Part shown: piece after piece, positions 26,771 to 38,428 of the stretch
How the letters are laid out: every line of letters starts with the position of its first letter
Position numbering within the stretch: position 1 is the first letter of the stretch
Origin: Lophius americanus
Taxonomy: Eukaryota; Chordata; Actinopteri; Lophiiformes; Lophiidae
Length of the DNA stretch: 64,000 nt
Direction of reading: 5' to 3'
Assembly: GCA_037951165.1 (NCBI GenBank)
Contig: JBBDHG010000135.1
Coordinates: 1,971,001-2,035,000 of the forward strand
Notes under the pieces: model-generated
What the model was told of the DNA's origin: nothing
What the model saw: the letters and a program-made list of their open reading frames with translations, nothing else
Database searches by the model: none
Position numbers and translations under genes: made by a program

Positions 26771-29129
26771 CTATGCAAATCCTCCCTAAGCAGCGAGCAA
26801 ATCAGGGAAGCAGGCAGCCACTGCAGAGGAGTGGGCTGCCTTTAGTCACAGAGAGACGAGATGTGGGGGTGGGAACCAAAGAACTAGTGAGGGAATGAAG
26901 AACGAGGGGAGTGAGTGAGAGAGTAAGTGTAAAAATTGGATGGTGTAATAACGGTGCTACAACAGTGTCTGCTATTGCTTCAATCGCATTTACTCTAGCA
27001 CAGGGGTAATTCAGTATCGCTTTCCCTGCAGTACCATGTGACCTCATCTACTTTTATATATATAATGTTCTGATGGTTCTGAAAGCCCATTAAAGCCAAA
27101 ATAAAATCCATGCATTATGCACATGGAAACGGATTAAGTGAATCTCAAAAGGGTAAAATCTCCCCCCACCTAAAAAGGAAATGACAGAGAAGAAAGGCGC
27201 CAAGTCCCCAGCCTGCCTGTGACTTTCCTGAGGGGTGAGATGGCTTGCAGCCGTGGGAAAAATAAACAGTCAAAGTCAAATTACAATTTAATCATGTTTC
27301 CTCGCAGAACATAATTTGATTTGACACAAGCATTCAGTATTTGGCTGCTGACCTTCTGGATCAACACTGAACTATTTAAAAATGACAAGACGAAGTCATG
27401 TAATCCGAAAGGTACACAACGCCGCTGATGTGCTGCAAAACTTTCTCAAACGTGTGACTCAGTTTTGGTTCTGTGGCGCGAATTGTGCAAAACCTTCTTC
27501 CCAGCTCAAGCTTTCCTCTGTTTTGTTACATTTTTAACAATGTCCCTTCCTATTGCTTTCATCTAGAGAGGAGGAGGCCGTGTCTGAAGCACCCGGGGGC
27601 ACAATTACGACACTACTTGTTGTGAGCACACAACAAGGAGATAATGTTTCTTGGATAAATGAATGACAGAGGAGAGAAGACATGTTGACATCCATTTGTC
27701 CATGTAAAGAAGAGGCAGTAGAGCGTATTTATGTTGAGTATAAACCTCACCATACACAGGAATGTGGTGCAACTACGTAAGTATGTACATTTGATATAAT
27801 CACAGTTCATCTCAGATCCAGTTGGAGTGTTTACTCTGTAATGATGTCTTTGGTAGCAAAAGTACACATTTTCAGTTTCAAGTAGAGAAACAGTTACTTG
27901 TGGAAATAAAGTACAAAAATAGGAAAAGTAAATGCATTGATTCAACTTATTTACTTTAGTTAAAGTACAACAAATTACTGGTTCTGAAAAGTACTCAAAA
28001 ATAAAAGTGTAAAAAAAAGTAACGGTACAGTAACGGTATTTTCCCGAAAAAACCCTCCAATCTACTGATTTTTACATGCAACCCCCCCTTAGTGAGTAAA
28101 GTATGAACTATCAAGAGTAAAATATGATATATGTTCATTCATGTGCACCAAATTTGTTCTAAATCGGGTGGTGAGTTATTTAGGGCCTGAAAACTTCTGA
28201 TTAAACTCCCCCTAGTGTTGACAATATAAAACCGACATTTCCCCAAAATCAATCCAGTTCTTCCTCGCAGTTTGGTCTATGGGGGTTAAAATGATCTATT
28301 AAATAGTTTTTAATAACAGTCTCCAAGTAAATGTAAGGTAGTGATGCATTACATATTGAGATTCAACAAGTCCACAGTCTTTGTTAAATACTGTATATCA
28401 TCATGAATGCGGTGCTTAATATATCATTGCTCTGACAATTGAATATGCACAGTGTCTTTGCAGGGCTCAACAACTTACTTGTTATTGAGCCCTGCAAAGA
28501 CAAATGAAGGAGTCCGCCAGCAGACTCTTTCATTTTAGTTTGCGTGTCTGCCTTCGAATGTAAACTGTCCTTCTCCTGCCTCATCTTCCACGAAGACAAC
28601 ATAACAAAAGCTGATCAGCCAACAAATAGACAAATCATTGCTTTCACTTCATTCATATTATCTGCTCGAGCCAATTGTTTATTTATTTCGTTGGACGTGT
28701 GATGAAAGACTTGTAATTACTGAGAACACTTATCTTTTGTATTCTTGAAGCCACGCTGTTTACACATTTACTGCATCCCTCAAGCGTAATTAAAAACTTG
28801 AAGTCTTTCTGATTTGAAAACGGATGTAAATCATTCTCAGTTCCAACTAATATCTGAAAATGACTCATCTAATTGAGCGATTGACTCTTACACATTTATC
28901 TTACTCTTAATGGCAGACAAAAAGATGCACTGCTGATGTTTAGAAGACGGCTATGACTGTTTCTTTTGAGTCAAGAATAGTCAAACATCAGCCAGAAATG
29001 GCAAAGATGGAAGTGAGGGAAAGTTTAAATCAGCCATGATACAGGCTTACATGTCTAGTTTATGAATAATACATCAAGCTGCAGAGAGCATCAATTACAG
29101 ATTTTTATATGCACATGTGCCTTGATGGT
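26771..29129. other. Non-coding DNA 5' of the presumed beta promoter
   Basis: No supported gene. 27900-28060 contains AAAGTAC/AAGTACTC words typical of a fish dispersed repeat, too loose to delimit. The 18-bp hairpin at 28453 is the main structure. Confidence 0.55.
28453..28502. repeat. Perfect 18-bp inverted repeat (hairpin)
   Basis: TGTCTTTGCAGGGCTCAA at 28453-28470 is exactly complementary to TTGAGCCCTGCAAAGACA at 28485-28502. The 14-nt loop itself can pair partly (ACAA with TTGT). The pairing stops abruptly at both outer ends, so the whole hairpin is about 50 nt. This is shorter than a typical microRNA precursor. Confidence 0.85.
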
Positions 29130-29195
29130 GTGAGTCAAGTTAATTTTATTTATATGAGTCCCAAGGGGTTTCACAAAGCAGTTTGTGTTCAATGT
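29130..29195 (-). repeat. Possible L2 3'-UTR remnant
   Basis: AATTTTATTTATATGAGTCC followed by AAGGGGTTTCACAAAG resembles the 'TTTTATTTATATAG...AAGGCGCTTTACA' 3' segment of fish L2 elements in reverse orientation. It is short, so the call is tentative. Confidence 0.35.
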
Positions 29196-29956
29196 TCTTG
29201 CGTTGGTGGGTGAAGCAGCACAGCGTGTGACAGACGGGTTCACATATGAACTAGTCAAACAAAAGTTTATCACTTACTCCAAATAAATAACTATTTCCAC
29301 ATCACATAATAATTTTTCATTTGGTTTTTCATTTGTTTGCTTACGACAACTCCATTTCATATTTAAAAAAAAATAAAATCCCTTTTATTAAAGAGCTGTT
29401 AGAGTCTCTGGGTCCGGACACGAGGTCGGCAAAATATATGAAGCCGTGGATTCATCAGTTCTCTACAGAGGCCCTGAATTCCCTTGAGAAAAAAAAAATC
29501 CTGTGCTCTCAAAACAAATTGAACATTGTAATGGCGGGCCTGTTTTTTTTGATTACCCTCAGTGGGCCTTTCCTTGGACATTGTGTATATGTTCTGATTT
29601 GATTTAATTAGCATACATTTGGTCCTCCTCGCAATGTGTTTAATATAGCAATTGTATGACATCTCAAAGTCAAAATAAATCTTAATAAGTCCTGTTCAGT
29701 ATATGATATATTCTATGGTGGCTTTCTTTATCAAGACACACGTATTGATTAACAGTTATTTTTTCTTGTGTATCACACAAGAAAATTAAACTCCGTTACT
29801 CGCTTATCTTTATCATTAACAAATATCCGGAGCAGCTTCTCATTTCCAATACTTTTATCTAGATGGGCATTTCTTAATTTACCTGGGCGGACCACCTAAT
29901 TAGAGCCTATGTTTGGTAAAGACTGAACCCTCAATCCAGATAACAAAAAGAAAACA

Positions 29957-30297
29957 GTACCTCTTTACAATCAGACTGTCCTAATAAATAATTTCTAACA
30001 TTATTTATTAGGCTTCAAATAATTAATAAATCAGTATTACATGATTATAAACAAAGTGTAACATGGTATTCAACAATCAGTTTGGGTATCGGATTAAGGA
30101 GTAACAAACCTCAGGCTTAGCAGTTTAGACAAAAGTGGCTTCATTATTTAGCAAGCAACAAGTCAATGTTGTGCTTTTTAGCTAATTATTTATTGTACCT
30201 TATTAGTGGCCTATAAAGGGTTCACAACATAATCATTAAACTACCTATAAGCAGTTCATAAACCCATTATGAGGGTAGTCTTAGTGTAATGGGGTAC
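29957..30297. mobile_element. MITE-like non-autonomous DNA element with 25-bp terminal inverted repeats
   Basis: The left end GTACCTCTTTACAATCAGAC and the reverse complement of the right end, GTACCCCATTACACTAAGAC, agree at 19 of 25 positions over the full repeat. The end sequences recall the fish MITE ends of the type GGTAACACTTTACAATAAG (family recalled, not searched). There is no coding capacity. A perfect 13-bp stem (CCTAATAAATAAT / ATTATTTATTAGG) with a 7-nt loop lies just inside the left end at 29980-30012, and related copies carry a similar subterminal palindrome. Confidence 0.7.
29980..30012. repeat. Subterminal palindrome of the MITE (13-bp perfect stem)
   Basis: CCTAATAAATAAT at 29980-29992 pairs perfectly with ATTATTTATTAGG at 30000-30012 across a 7-nt loop. 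It belongs to the surrounding MITE. Confidence 0.85.
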
Positions 30298-33200
30298 CCC
30301 AAAAGTTGTCCCCAAATTTCCTTCAATGGGGAAAAACAAAAATAAAGCTCAGAACAGAAGAAAGCAATCCGTCGCCTTGATGATTACCCGCCCTCGCCTG
30401 CAGCTACTGTGGACTGAGCAGTTGATCCGCAATGTTGTTGAAATGACCCATCGAGGTGCTCAGACTTTCACAGGCAATAAGAGGTTTTTATGCCGCAGAT
30501 CGAGGCTCTAGCTTGTGTGAACGCCAGCCGCGCTGCAGCCAGGTCTCCTCTTCCTCATTTGCACACACACACTCATGCATAAGAAAACAAGCCAGCTGCA
30601 CAGCACACACACTGATACTTCTAGCTGATCTGCTAAAGTACAGCAACACCCAACACCTGAAATGATGCATGTTTCGCTACAAACCAGTGAACCCATAATA
30701 ATCTTGGGAGCGTGGAGTCTCTTGCTGACTCGGTAATGAACCCTCGTCAGGATCAGTGCTAATTAGTGTTTTACATTCTGATTTCTCTGCGGTGTGGCTC
30801 TGTGACAAATGAAGTCTGTTCTACCTGCCATCAGCACTGGCAAATAGAGCGCAAAACATCTTAATGCAACAGAAGATTGGGGACACAGCGGAAAATAATT
30901 CCAAACTCCAACTCCTGCCTTAGAACCAAAAATAATCAATCCTTAAGAAAACAATGATCTTTTTATTATACAATTAATTCCAGTTGAATCTGAAACATTT
31001 AAAACACTGTAGAGATCTATGGCAGGCGGCCTTAAACTCAGATTATAATTCAGTAGAACATAATTTGCTTGATACATCAACACAATACAATTATAAAAAT
31101 TGTCCTGACCCAATGTGTCCATTTACCACCTTGGTCCAACCCAGAACCCAAAAATGTAATTATTTTTATTTCACAAAAATCGAAAACATTAAAAAAAAAA
31201 ATTACGTTAATTGGAATTAAATATATGTTTCAGCATCAGTTCCTGGATCAGTACATAAAGGTACAGATTAGTATCATAGTAGTTTGTGAAATAGTCACTT
31301 AAGAAAATCTGTAGGATTTCGTTACACCTATTTTTTAGGAAAAAAGACACTTTTTTACTACAATAACATTATTTATTGCTCAGCAATATTAATTAGTTGT
31401 TGTCGGACTCAATGACACGCTGCAAAAAGGTGGGTTTCGGAAAGGTGGCTAGATATTGAGGCTTATCTGCAAGATGGTATGGAGCCAACATAATATGATG
31501 GATTTATAAATTAATTTGGTGTATTATGCGCTTTTAAGTACCCTCTGGTTACATTATCTCACTATTAAACAACCAGACAGACCTGAGTACTCTGCTGGTT
31601 TTTTTTGTTGTTGTAATACCTGAATCATGATTGCCTCAAGGACGGCAAACCAATGTTTTCCACAATTTCTGTTTCGTCCATTAATACTAAGATAACGGCT
31701 GGGTTATGATGATTCAACATGCATTCACTCTTCTGCTTATTCGAAGGGACTGGCTTTAGAGGAGGATTAACAGGAGACAAAAAGCCTTCGCTGGATATTT
31801 GGAGCCTTGCAGAACAGCACATTAGAAACCATGTAGAGTTAAAAATGAAGAGCAACAACAATATCGACAGCAAACTGCAATTGAAGCCGTCTTTCATGTG
31901 AGACGCGTTTGTGTTTGTCTGTGTATTTGGAAGGCAGTTATTTTTTTCTGCGACTCAGCGGTTCACATTCCCCACTGCTGTTAATACTTTGTGCTTCCAA
32001 GTTAGAAGCTTGAAGCCACTTCATTTTTTAACGCAGACTTTACTCCTCTTGTGTTTTTGCTTTGTTATTTAATATGCACCCTATACAATTCTTGGGAACA
32101 AACTTCATACAAAGCTGTAATGTTTGTCACAAACATCCATAGACAAATGTAGGGCAGATACTTTCTTTCTGAAAGCATAATTAATATGTAGTTGGATGGG
32201 AATATGTGGTAAAACAACTCATGCAGGATCCAATTTGAGAGTACTGTGACAGAAATCACTTAAAGTAAGTATTTATGACTAAAAAATGAAGCTCAATATC
32301 ACTCTAGGAAACAAAATTTAACTTAGTTATGTCAATGTTTTAATGAAAGTAGTAGAAGAATTTGGAAAAGTAATTATTATTGAATACTGTTAAGCAAATG
32401 ATACATCCATATAGTTATGATGAATTTAATTAACAAAGTGTTTTCATTTACTGAAAATAATTGTGTGGAATGCACTAAATCATGGATCTTGAATTTAGTC
32501 CACTGTCATAGAGGATTCAATTTACTACATTTGAGTTATGGAAACAATTAATTTACATCAGTGAAATTTATGCATCTATTTAGTTCTTTCAAAAGATAAT
32601 TTGCATAATGCCACCAACAGCCATGTTTCATTTACTGAACAAAATAATGCTGCACGTATTAATCAATTATTTTGCCTTTATGTCATTTGAAGTTATTATA
32701 ACTCAAGTAATTGCAATCATGTAATTGCAATATTTTTTCAAATTTGATTAAAGCAATGATACTCCCTTGTTTTAATTATTATTGATGCACATATTCAGTT
32801 TTTTTAACATAAGTATACCAAATAATGCAAAAAAGTTCATTTTTCATTTCTAAAAGCGCTAGCTTTGCAGTTTTGATAGCTTTATGACAAAGTCACTTCA
32901 TTGTTTACTTGTGTGGCTTCCTCCTCCAATCCATTTTTCTGACAGCTCTTGTTACTTTGTAGATCTCAACTTTTTATTCCCTTTCAAGATGAGCAAAAAA
33001 ATCTCCAAATGTGTTGATTTCATTTGGATTTAATTGATTGGTTTGATAAAAGAGTGATTCATAATTATGTTTTAACATATGGGGTGAGAAAATTGTGCAA
33101 CTTTTTAGTACACAAAAAAAAGATTTTTAGATGATTACAGTACAGTAATGAACCCGCAGATTACACAACGCTATAGCATAAGGTGGTTGATTTTAGCTCA

Positions 33201-33646
33201 ACCTTAAACATCTGAAGCAGTAACGTGTAAGTGCTGCATACATTAACACAGCAGTAATAAGAATCCAGAGACATCATAAATAATTGTTAAACACTGTACA
33301 TGTATTGCTTTAGCAATGTTTTGCTGCTAATACCTAAATACTTTAACTTATTTAACATTTTGAGTGCAGTGCTTTTACTTACCGACTATTGTAGTATTTT
33401 TACAGGGTGGTTTAAGTACCTTTGCTGAGATAAATGATTTGAATACATAATCCAACACTGAGTAGTATTAGTAGTATAAGTAAGAACAGGCTAAAGAGCA
33501 TCAAAAATATGTTAGAAAAAGAACATTGAACATGTATTTACCACGGTGTGAAATCGTGCATTCAAACAAATGAATATGATACACCATAACAGGTGACTAA
33601 GTCAATAAGCTGCCGGTGACAAATGTATTAAACCAAAATGGGATCG

Positions 33647-33690
33647 ATGTGCACACAGCATTGACTTTCACGTCAAGGCTGTGTGCACAT
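33647..33690. repeat. Near-perfect 19-bp inverted repeat (hairpin)
   Basis: ATGTGCACACAGC at 33647-33659 pairs perfectly with 33678-33690. After one A/G mismatch, TTGAC at 33661-33665 pairs with GTCAA at 33672-33676, leaving a 6-nt loop. The word AGTCAATAA also occurs outside the hairpin on both sides (33600-33608 and 33711-33719). Confidence 0.8.
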
Positions 33691-35207
33691 TAAATTTCCC
33701 CTGACCCAAAAGTCAATAAAAACATCCGTTATTATAGGTTATATTAATGAAAATAAATTGTAAATTTGGAATGCTAGTACGTTATTTGGGGTTTTGTTGG
33801 ATCAACCGCAGGGGAGAGATGGTTTAAGGGTGTCAGGGAAAAGGAGGCTAGTTATCAGAGGTGTGTTTGCATTATCGTGCCGACTCTGGCGGGAGAAAGT
33901 ATGACGGGGTGACACCACGGTGAAGGCACGCAACTGCAAATAAGGGGTGTGATCACTTTATTCAACACAAGACACGTATGTTAATTAGATTTTTTCCCTC
34001 TCTCACGCCGTACCCTAAACAACTTTCACAATTTACCTTCTGCAACTCATCTTACCAAAGCCGACTGCTACGAATAGCCCTATGGTGATCCAAATGTCAA
34101 CGCCTGCAGTTCCCACAGATTCTCTTTTATAGGAAAAATACAGGATCAGCTGATGTTATCAAAAACATTCATCTTTACTGTTAGTATCATTTTGGGAGCA
34201 AATGTGGGTTCTGTAATGGGGTTCAGGTTCGGAGTTGACTGATCTATCTCCTTAGCTTCCGCCACCCATTAAAATTGCTTATTCACATTTTGCTTTTCCC
34301 ATATAATGAAGGTTTGCTACTTTTAATGTTTAATTAATAAAATGCTTGCATGTGTCATTGTTCCAAACACAAATTTTCAGTCGTACCTGTAAGCAGCCTG
34401 TAAGCATTGTGGTGAAAATGTACAATATGTGATCATGTTGTAGAGAAAATCTCACCCTGGCACACTGCCTTCACCATCAAACACAAAACTAAACATGCCG
34501 GGATAATAAACACGAAACAACAACAAAAAACTCCACCCACCCCCTTTATCAATCCTTTTAGTCACTGCCATCAGGTCACCACTATAAAAAGTCTCCCTGG
34601 CCCATAACAATATACAAAACATCTTTCATCCCCACTGCTTTCATCACAATGAACAGATTAAATAGGCAACTTATTCCGCCTCAGGCAAACCGTTTTGTCT
34701 GTTACAGTTCTCTGTCTTCTTCAATGGCCTTTTACTGTTTGCAGTGGTCAAATACAAATTTATGTTAATTTCGCCTGACTATGACGTTTTTTTTAAAAAA
34801 AATATTATTTTAAAATGTGGTCAGGGATATAATTCGTGGTAAATTTCAAAGGTCATCAAAACTTTTTACATCAGCAAATCAAATTTCCTCCCAGTCCAGG
34901 GGCTGTGATGGAAAAGTGAGACAAAAGAATAACTTTCAATATTATGTCAATATTACCTTCAAACAGAAAGTTGAGTTATGTCATGCAGGGTCTGTTTTCT
35001 GAAGATCTCAGCGTCTGAAATGGATGATATGACTTGGATATTTTGGCTGGTTCAGTCATGCAGAGAACAGAAAAGGGCTTTCTAATTTTAAGTAGTCTTG
35101 CATGTTTTGTTCCAACTCACATCTGCTTTGAGATGACTAAGACAGACCTCAAAGCCGGGCGTTGCGGGATGTACAAGCACACATCTATCCTCCCAAACAC
35201 ATGCATG

Positions 35208-35277
35208 AACACACACACGCACACACACACACACACATACACGTGCGCGCGCACACACAAACACAATCACACACACC
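35208..35277. repeat. (CA)n microsatellite with a CG-alternating core
   Basis: About 70 bp of CA repeat interrupted by ACACGTGCGCGCGCACAC near 35240-35255. The alternating purine-pyrimidine core with CGCGCG is a classic Z-DNA-prone sequence. Confidence 0.9.
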
Positions 35278-36430
35278 ATAGAGTAATACCCTGCCCATGG
35301 CTGAAGTGCAGTAAACCATCCGTTGCACTGCACTGCAGCGAACACGCTTAATAATGTATGAATCATAAAATCAAAACTGACAAGCAGCAATTGAACGTGG
35401 CCATTTGTTTGAAATATTAAAAATGCAGTAACACCCGTATAAGTTATGAATGAAGCCTCAACCCCAAACTGGAGGACACCAGCTTAGGGTGAGCTGGGCT
35501 AAAAGGAGCCAAACTAGAAAATGCAAATGAGACAAAGAGACATGAAATAAGAATAAACACATGGAGACAAACACAATTGAAAAATATACATAAGGAATGA
35601 AAATAAGTATCAAAATAAGCCCTAAAGATATTTCACTTTATAGTTGAGTCTCAGTAAAATCAGTGCCTAAACTGCTCACATGTATTTATGTTGTCACAGA
35701 ACACATGATTCAAGAAAAGCCCCACATCAGAGTGTGCTCTCATGGGTGCTCTACTGGGAATAATACAATCCCCGAAGTCCTAGTTTCTACAGAGTAGACA
35801 ATTATTTTGCGCATTTGTGACAATGTGAAATATAAAACTGTGCAAGAGATGAGGCTTTCATGGCCAAAGATTTCAGAAAGAAATATTCACTGAAGTTACA
35901 GACTATATTTTTAGAAAGTCTTTGGAGAGAAGATTTAGATAGTTTACTATGACACCTGCAGTCTTTAACAGAAATAAAGTCAACAATAAAACACTGAGTC
36001 ACACAGATGGTGTTTTATGTAGGCGGCATCTCAAACCACTGACAAAAGCAGCAATGTTATGTCATAGCAGAACCTAAAATCCCTGGAAAATTGATCCGTG
36101 GGGGGTTGAATAATGACTAAATTAGTGACATTTTTCTACCAATATTGGGTTGGACTGACACAGAACACACATCCATGTCAAAGTAAAGAAAATACAGAGC
36201 TATCTGCTTTTTCATGAGAGAAATCCTCTGCTGGATGACCTGAATTTAAATTTATTGTCGGAGAGCACTAACTCTGTCGATGAGCAATTAAAGCTTTGTA
36301 TCCGTACCAGCTCTGGAAAGGTTTCCCCACAGGATCAGATAGAGAAAAAAGAAAATTTCCCTGCAGGGACCAATGAAATTTTTATCGAGCCCCCCTAGTG
36401 TAAGTTGAGAAAAAAAAAAATCCATCTGTG

Positions 36431-36510
36431 AACCTGTACCCCGTTATAGAAATCTGTGCACAAGGTTAATAAACTATGCACACGGATTATGAACTGTTTA
36501 ACCAGTTGCC
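36431..36510 (+). repeat. Degenerate ~21-bp tandem repeat, cluster A
   Basis: Consecutive units read AACCTGTACCCCGTTATAG, AAATCTGTGCACAAGGTTAA and AAACTATGCACACGGATTAT, then a decayed AACTGTTTAACCAGTT. Each is 19-21 bp and built as AAANCTGTGCACANGGNTTA. A second cluster of the same type lies about 430 bp downstream. Confidence 0.6.
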
Positions 36511-36927
36511 TACTATTTGAATAATAGATGAACTGTTTTGGAGTAATTAACTAAGTAAGATGACAATTTCCATATTCTCTGATTCCAGCTTTGCAAATGT
36601 TAATATTTTCTGATTTTTTTTCCCGTCCTCTATGACAGTGGACTAATAAATCTTTGGGTTGTGGATGGTTGATTAGGACAAAATACAACATATGAGGACG
36701 TTTCCTTTGGCTTTTGTGATCAACACTTTCACCATTTTCTTTTAAAGTGACAGGATATTAATATATATAGAGTAATATTTTTTTTACAGAGTAGGATGTC
36801 ATGATGACAAAACCCAACTATGAGATAAAGCCTACCTGTGCAATTCTGTGCACGTATGTGCGAAGGCAAGAGTGTGAGTGTGCACCAGTGAGTGTGAGCG
36901 CCTTCCGATATGTTTTATGTGGTTTAT

Positions 36928-37051
36928 AATTCGAAGGCTCAGATTTAGAAATCTGTACGCGTGGATTGCAAATCTTAGGGCACAGGTTCTTAATCCGCAG
37001 GCAGTTTATAAACCATGTGTACAGATTTCTAAACCGAGGGTTATCAGATGG
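36928..37051 (+). repeat. Degenerate ~21-bp tandem repeat, cluster B
   Basis: About six units of 18-22 bp: AATTCGAAGGCTCAGATTTA, AAATCTGTACGCGTGGATTG, AAATCTTAGGGCACAGGTTC, AATCCGCAGGCAGTTTAT, AAACCATGTGTACAGATTTC and AAACCGAGGGTTATCAGATG. Each starts AAA/AAT and carries a purine/pyrimidine-alternating core such as GTGCAC, GTACGC or GTGTAC. It matches cluster A in period and core. The overlapping reading frames on both strands reflect the periodicity and are not genes. Confidence 0.6.
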
Positions 37052-37968
37052 ATTTTTTTTTTTATCAACGGACACTAGGCTCCGTAAGTTTTCAATCACA
37101 CACACGATCAAAAAAAGGGAAAAAGAAAAATCCTTCCACGGTGTGAGACATCTGTAACCCCTTGCATTTGCACCGTGTGACATCACAGAAAACAACTGTC
37201 CAGCTACACAGGGGGAGGGTTATTGTAAGATTTAGTCTGGATCTCATAATGACTTAATCTTGGAATTGTTTCCACAAAGTCAGTCCATCTCCACAAGTAA
37301 ACAGGCACTGCATTGCACCAACCGAATAAGAATAGATATTGTCTGTAGATTTTTGTCATGAAAAAACAACAACCAACAAACAAAGATCTTAATTTATTTT
37401 GCCCATCTTTGAAAAAAAGAAAAAGAAAAAAGAATGACCTCAAGATGGAGGCTGTCTCAGCATCAACATCAGGTATTGAACTGAGCCCTAAGTGTACCCT
37501 TCTGAAAACAAAGTGCTGTTCAAAGAACAGACCGATCCAGCCTTAGAGTACAAGCTCATCCAGCCCTTTTTACATGAATGTGGAAAAAAGCAGAAGACCA
37601 TAGTGTTTTTCTCCAACCCCTTTCCATAACATTTCACATAATGGTTTTTACATGATCACGCACATGAAATACTGCTGGTAAACAGACGATATCTGTAATC
37701 TGTGGAAATATTGCAGGAATGATATCACACCCTGCACAGTGTCCCAGATTTACCAAGCGCAGAGATAAGTGACAAGGTGTTATTATCATGCATTAGCATG
37801 TGTATCACTTGGCTTGATGGAATGTGTCTAAATTATCTACATGTATGTCCCAGACATAAATATGCACTTTAAAAAAGGATGCACGAGTTTTCTAACACAT
37901 GTGCAGGTGGTCATTTGAGAAATGCTTTTGCTGAGAAAGTGCAGTGTCAGACAGGTTTTGGTTGAATG
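37052..37968. other. Non-coding DNA, presumed alpha-neurexin intron
   Basis: I see nothing definable here beyond A-rich and T-rich runs near 37050 and 37410. Confidence 0.55.
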
Positions 37969-38428
37969 TTAGGGGTTGTGTACATGACAAGGTTTTTGCA
38001 CCAAACTCTGAAATGTTTTCTGCAATTTCGTTTTTTTTTTTACATGTCAAGCTTATTTTTGGGGCCTAAAAATGCCTAATTGAAAATTATGTTCCGGGTT
38101 GTAATCCTTTTAAAACGTTACTATTCATCCATCCATTCCATCACCATGTAAACTGACAAAATGTAATTCCTGTAAAAACGGTGAGGGCACAGTTCCACTT
38201 AAGGCATGGTTATTATATCGTCAACCTAACAGCTATGCTTGGATGCCAGACATGTGATGTTACTCTGTGGTGCTGATTGTGAAAACTAACTAGTCGTTTG
38301 GTACGTAGTACGATGGGGTTTCAATCATTTGTAGATCTCTGTGCACCATAATAACATTTTTTAATGAAGGCAAAACTTTTGAAAAACACAACTTTTTGCT
38401 AAGCTGATATCATGTAAATGGAGCCTTA
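37969..38428. mobile_element. Candidate hAT-like non-autonomous DNA element
   Basis: The left end TTAGGGGTTGTGTACATGAC and the reverse complement of the right end, TAAGGCTCCATTTACATGAT, form a weak imperfect inverted repeat. The inside repeats phrases such as ACCATGTAAACTGACAAAAT and CTGTAAAAACGGTGAGG, which recall a fish hAT-type MITE built of 'CATGTAAAC...AAAACG' words. No transposase frame is present. Confidence 0.4.

Larger units (their letters stand above)
30298..36430. other. Non-coding DNA, presumed alpha-neurexin intron
   Basis: No supported gene. 32300-33100 is strongly AT-rich with many ATTA and TTAATTA words. 33840-34100 and 34430-34620 are less AT-rich and could be unclassified repeats. 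The CA/CG tract and the 33.65-kb hairpin are listed separately. Confidence 0.55.

Noticed and set aside
26131..26778. 215-codon minus-strand frame rich in Ser, Leu and Pro upstream of the beta exon
   Set aside because: It follows the polypyrimidine composition of that strand, has no domain, and sits where leader and promoter are expected.
28453..28502. MicroRNA precursor
   Set aside because: The stem is only 18 bp and the hairpin about 50 nt, below the usual precursor length; kept only as an unexplained hairpin.
36818..37195. 125-codon minus-strand frame with repeated Asn/Cys/Leu words
   Set aside because: The peptide repetition comes from the ~21-bp DNA repeat underneath.
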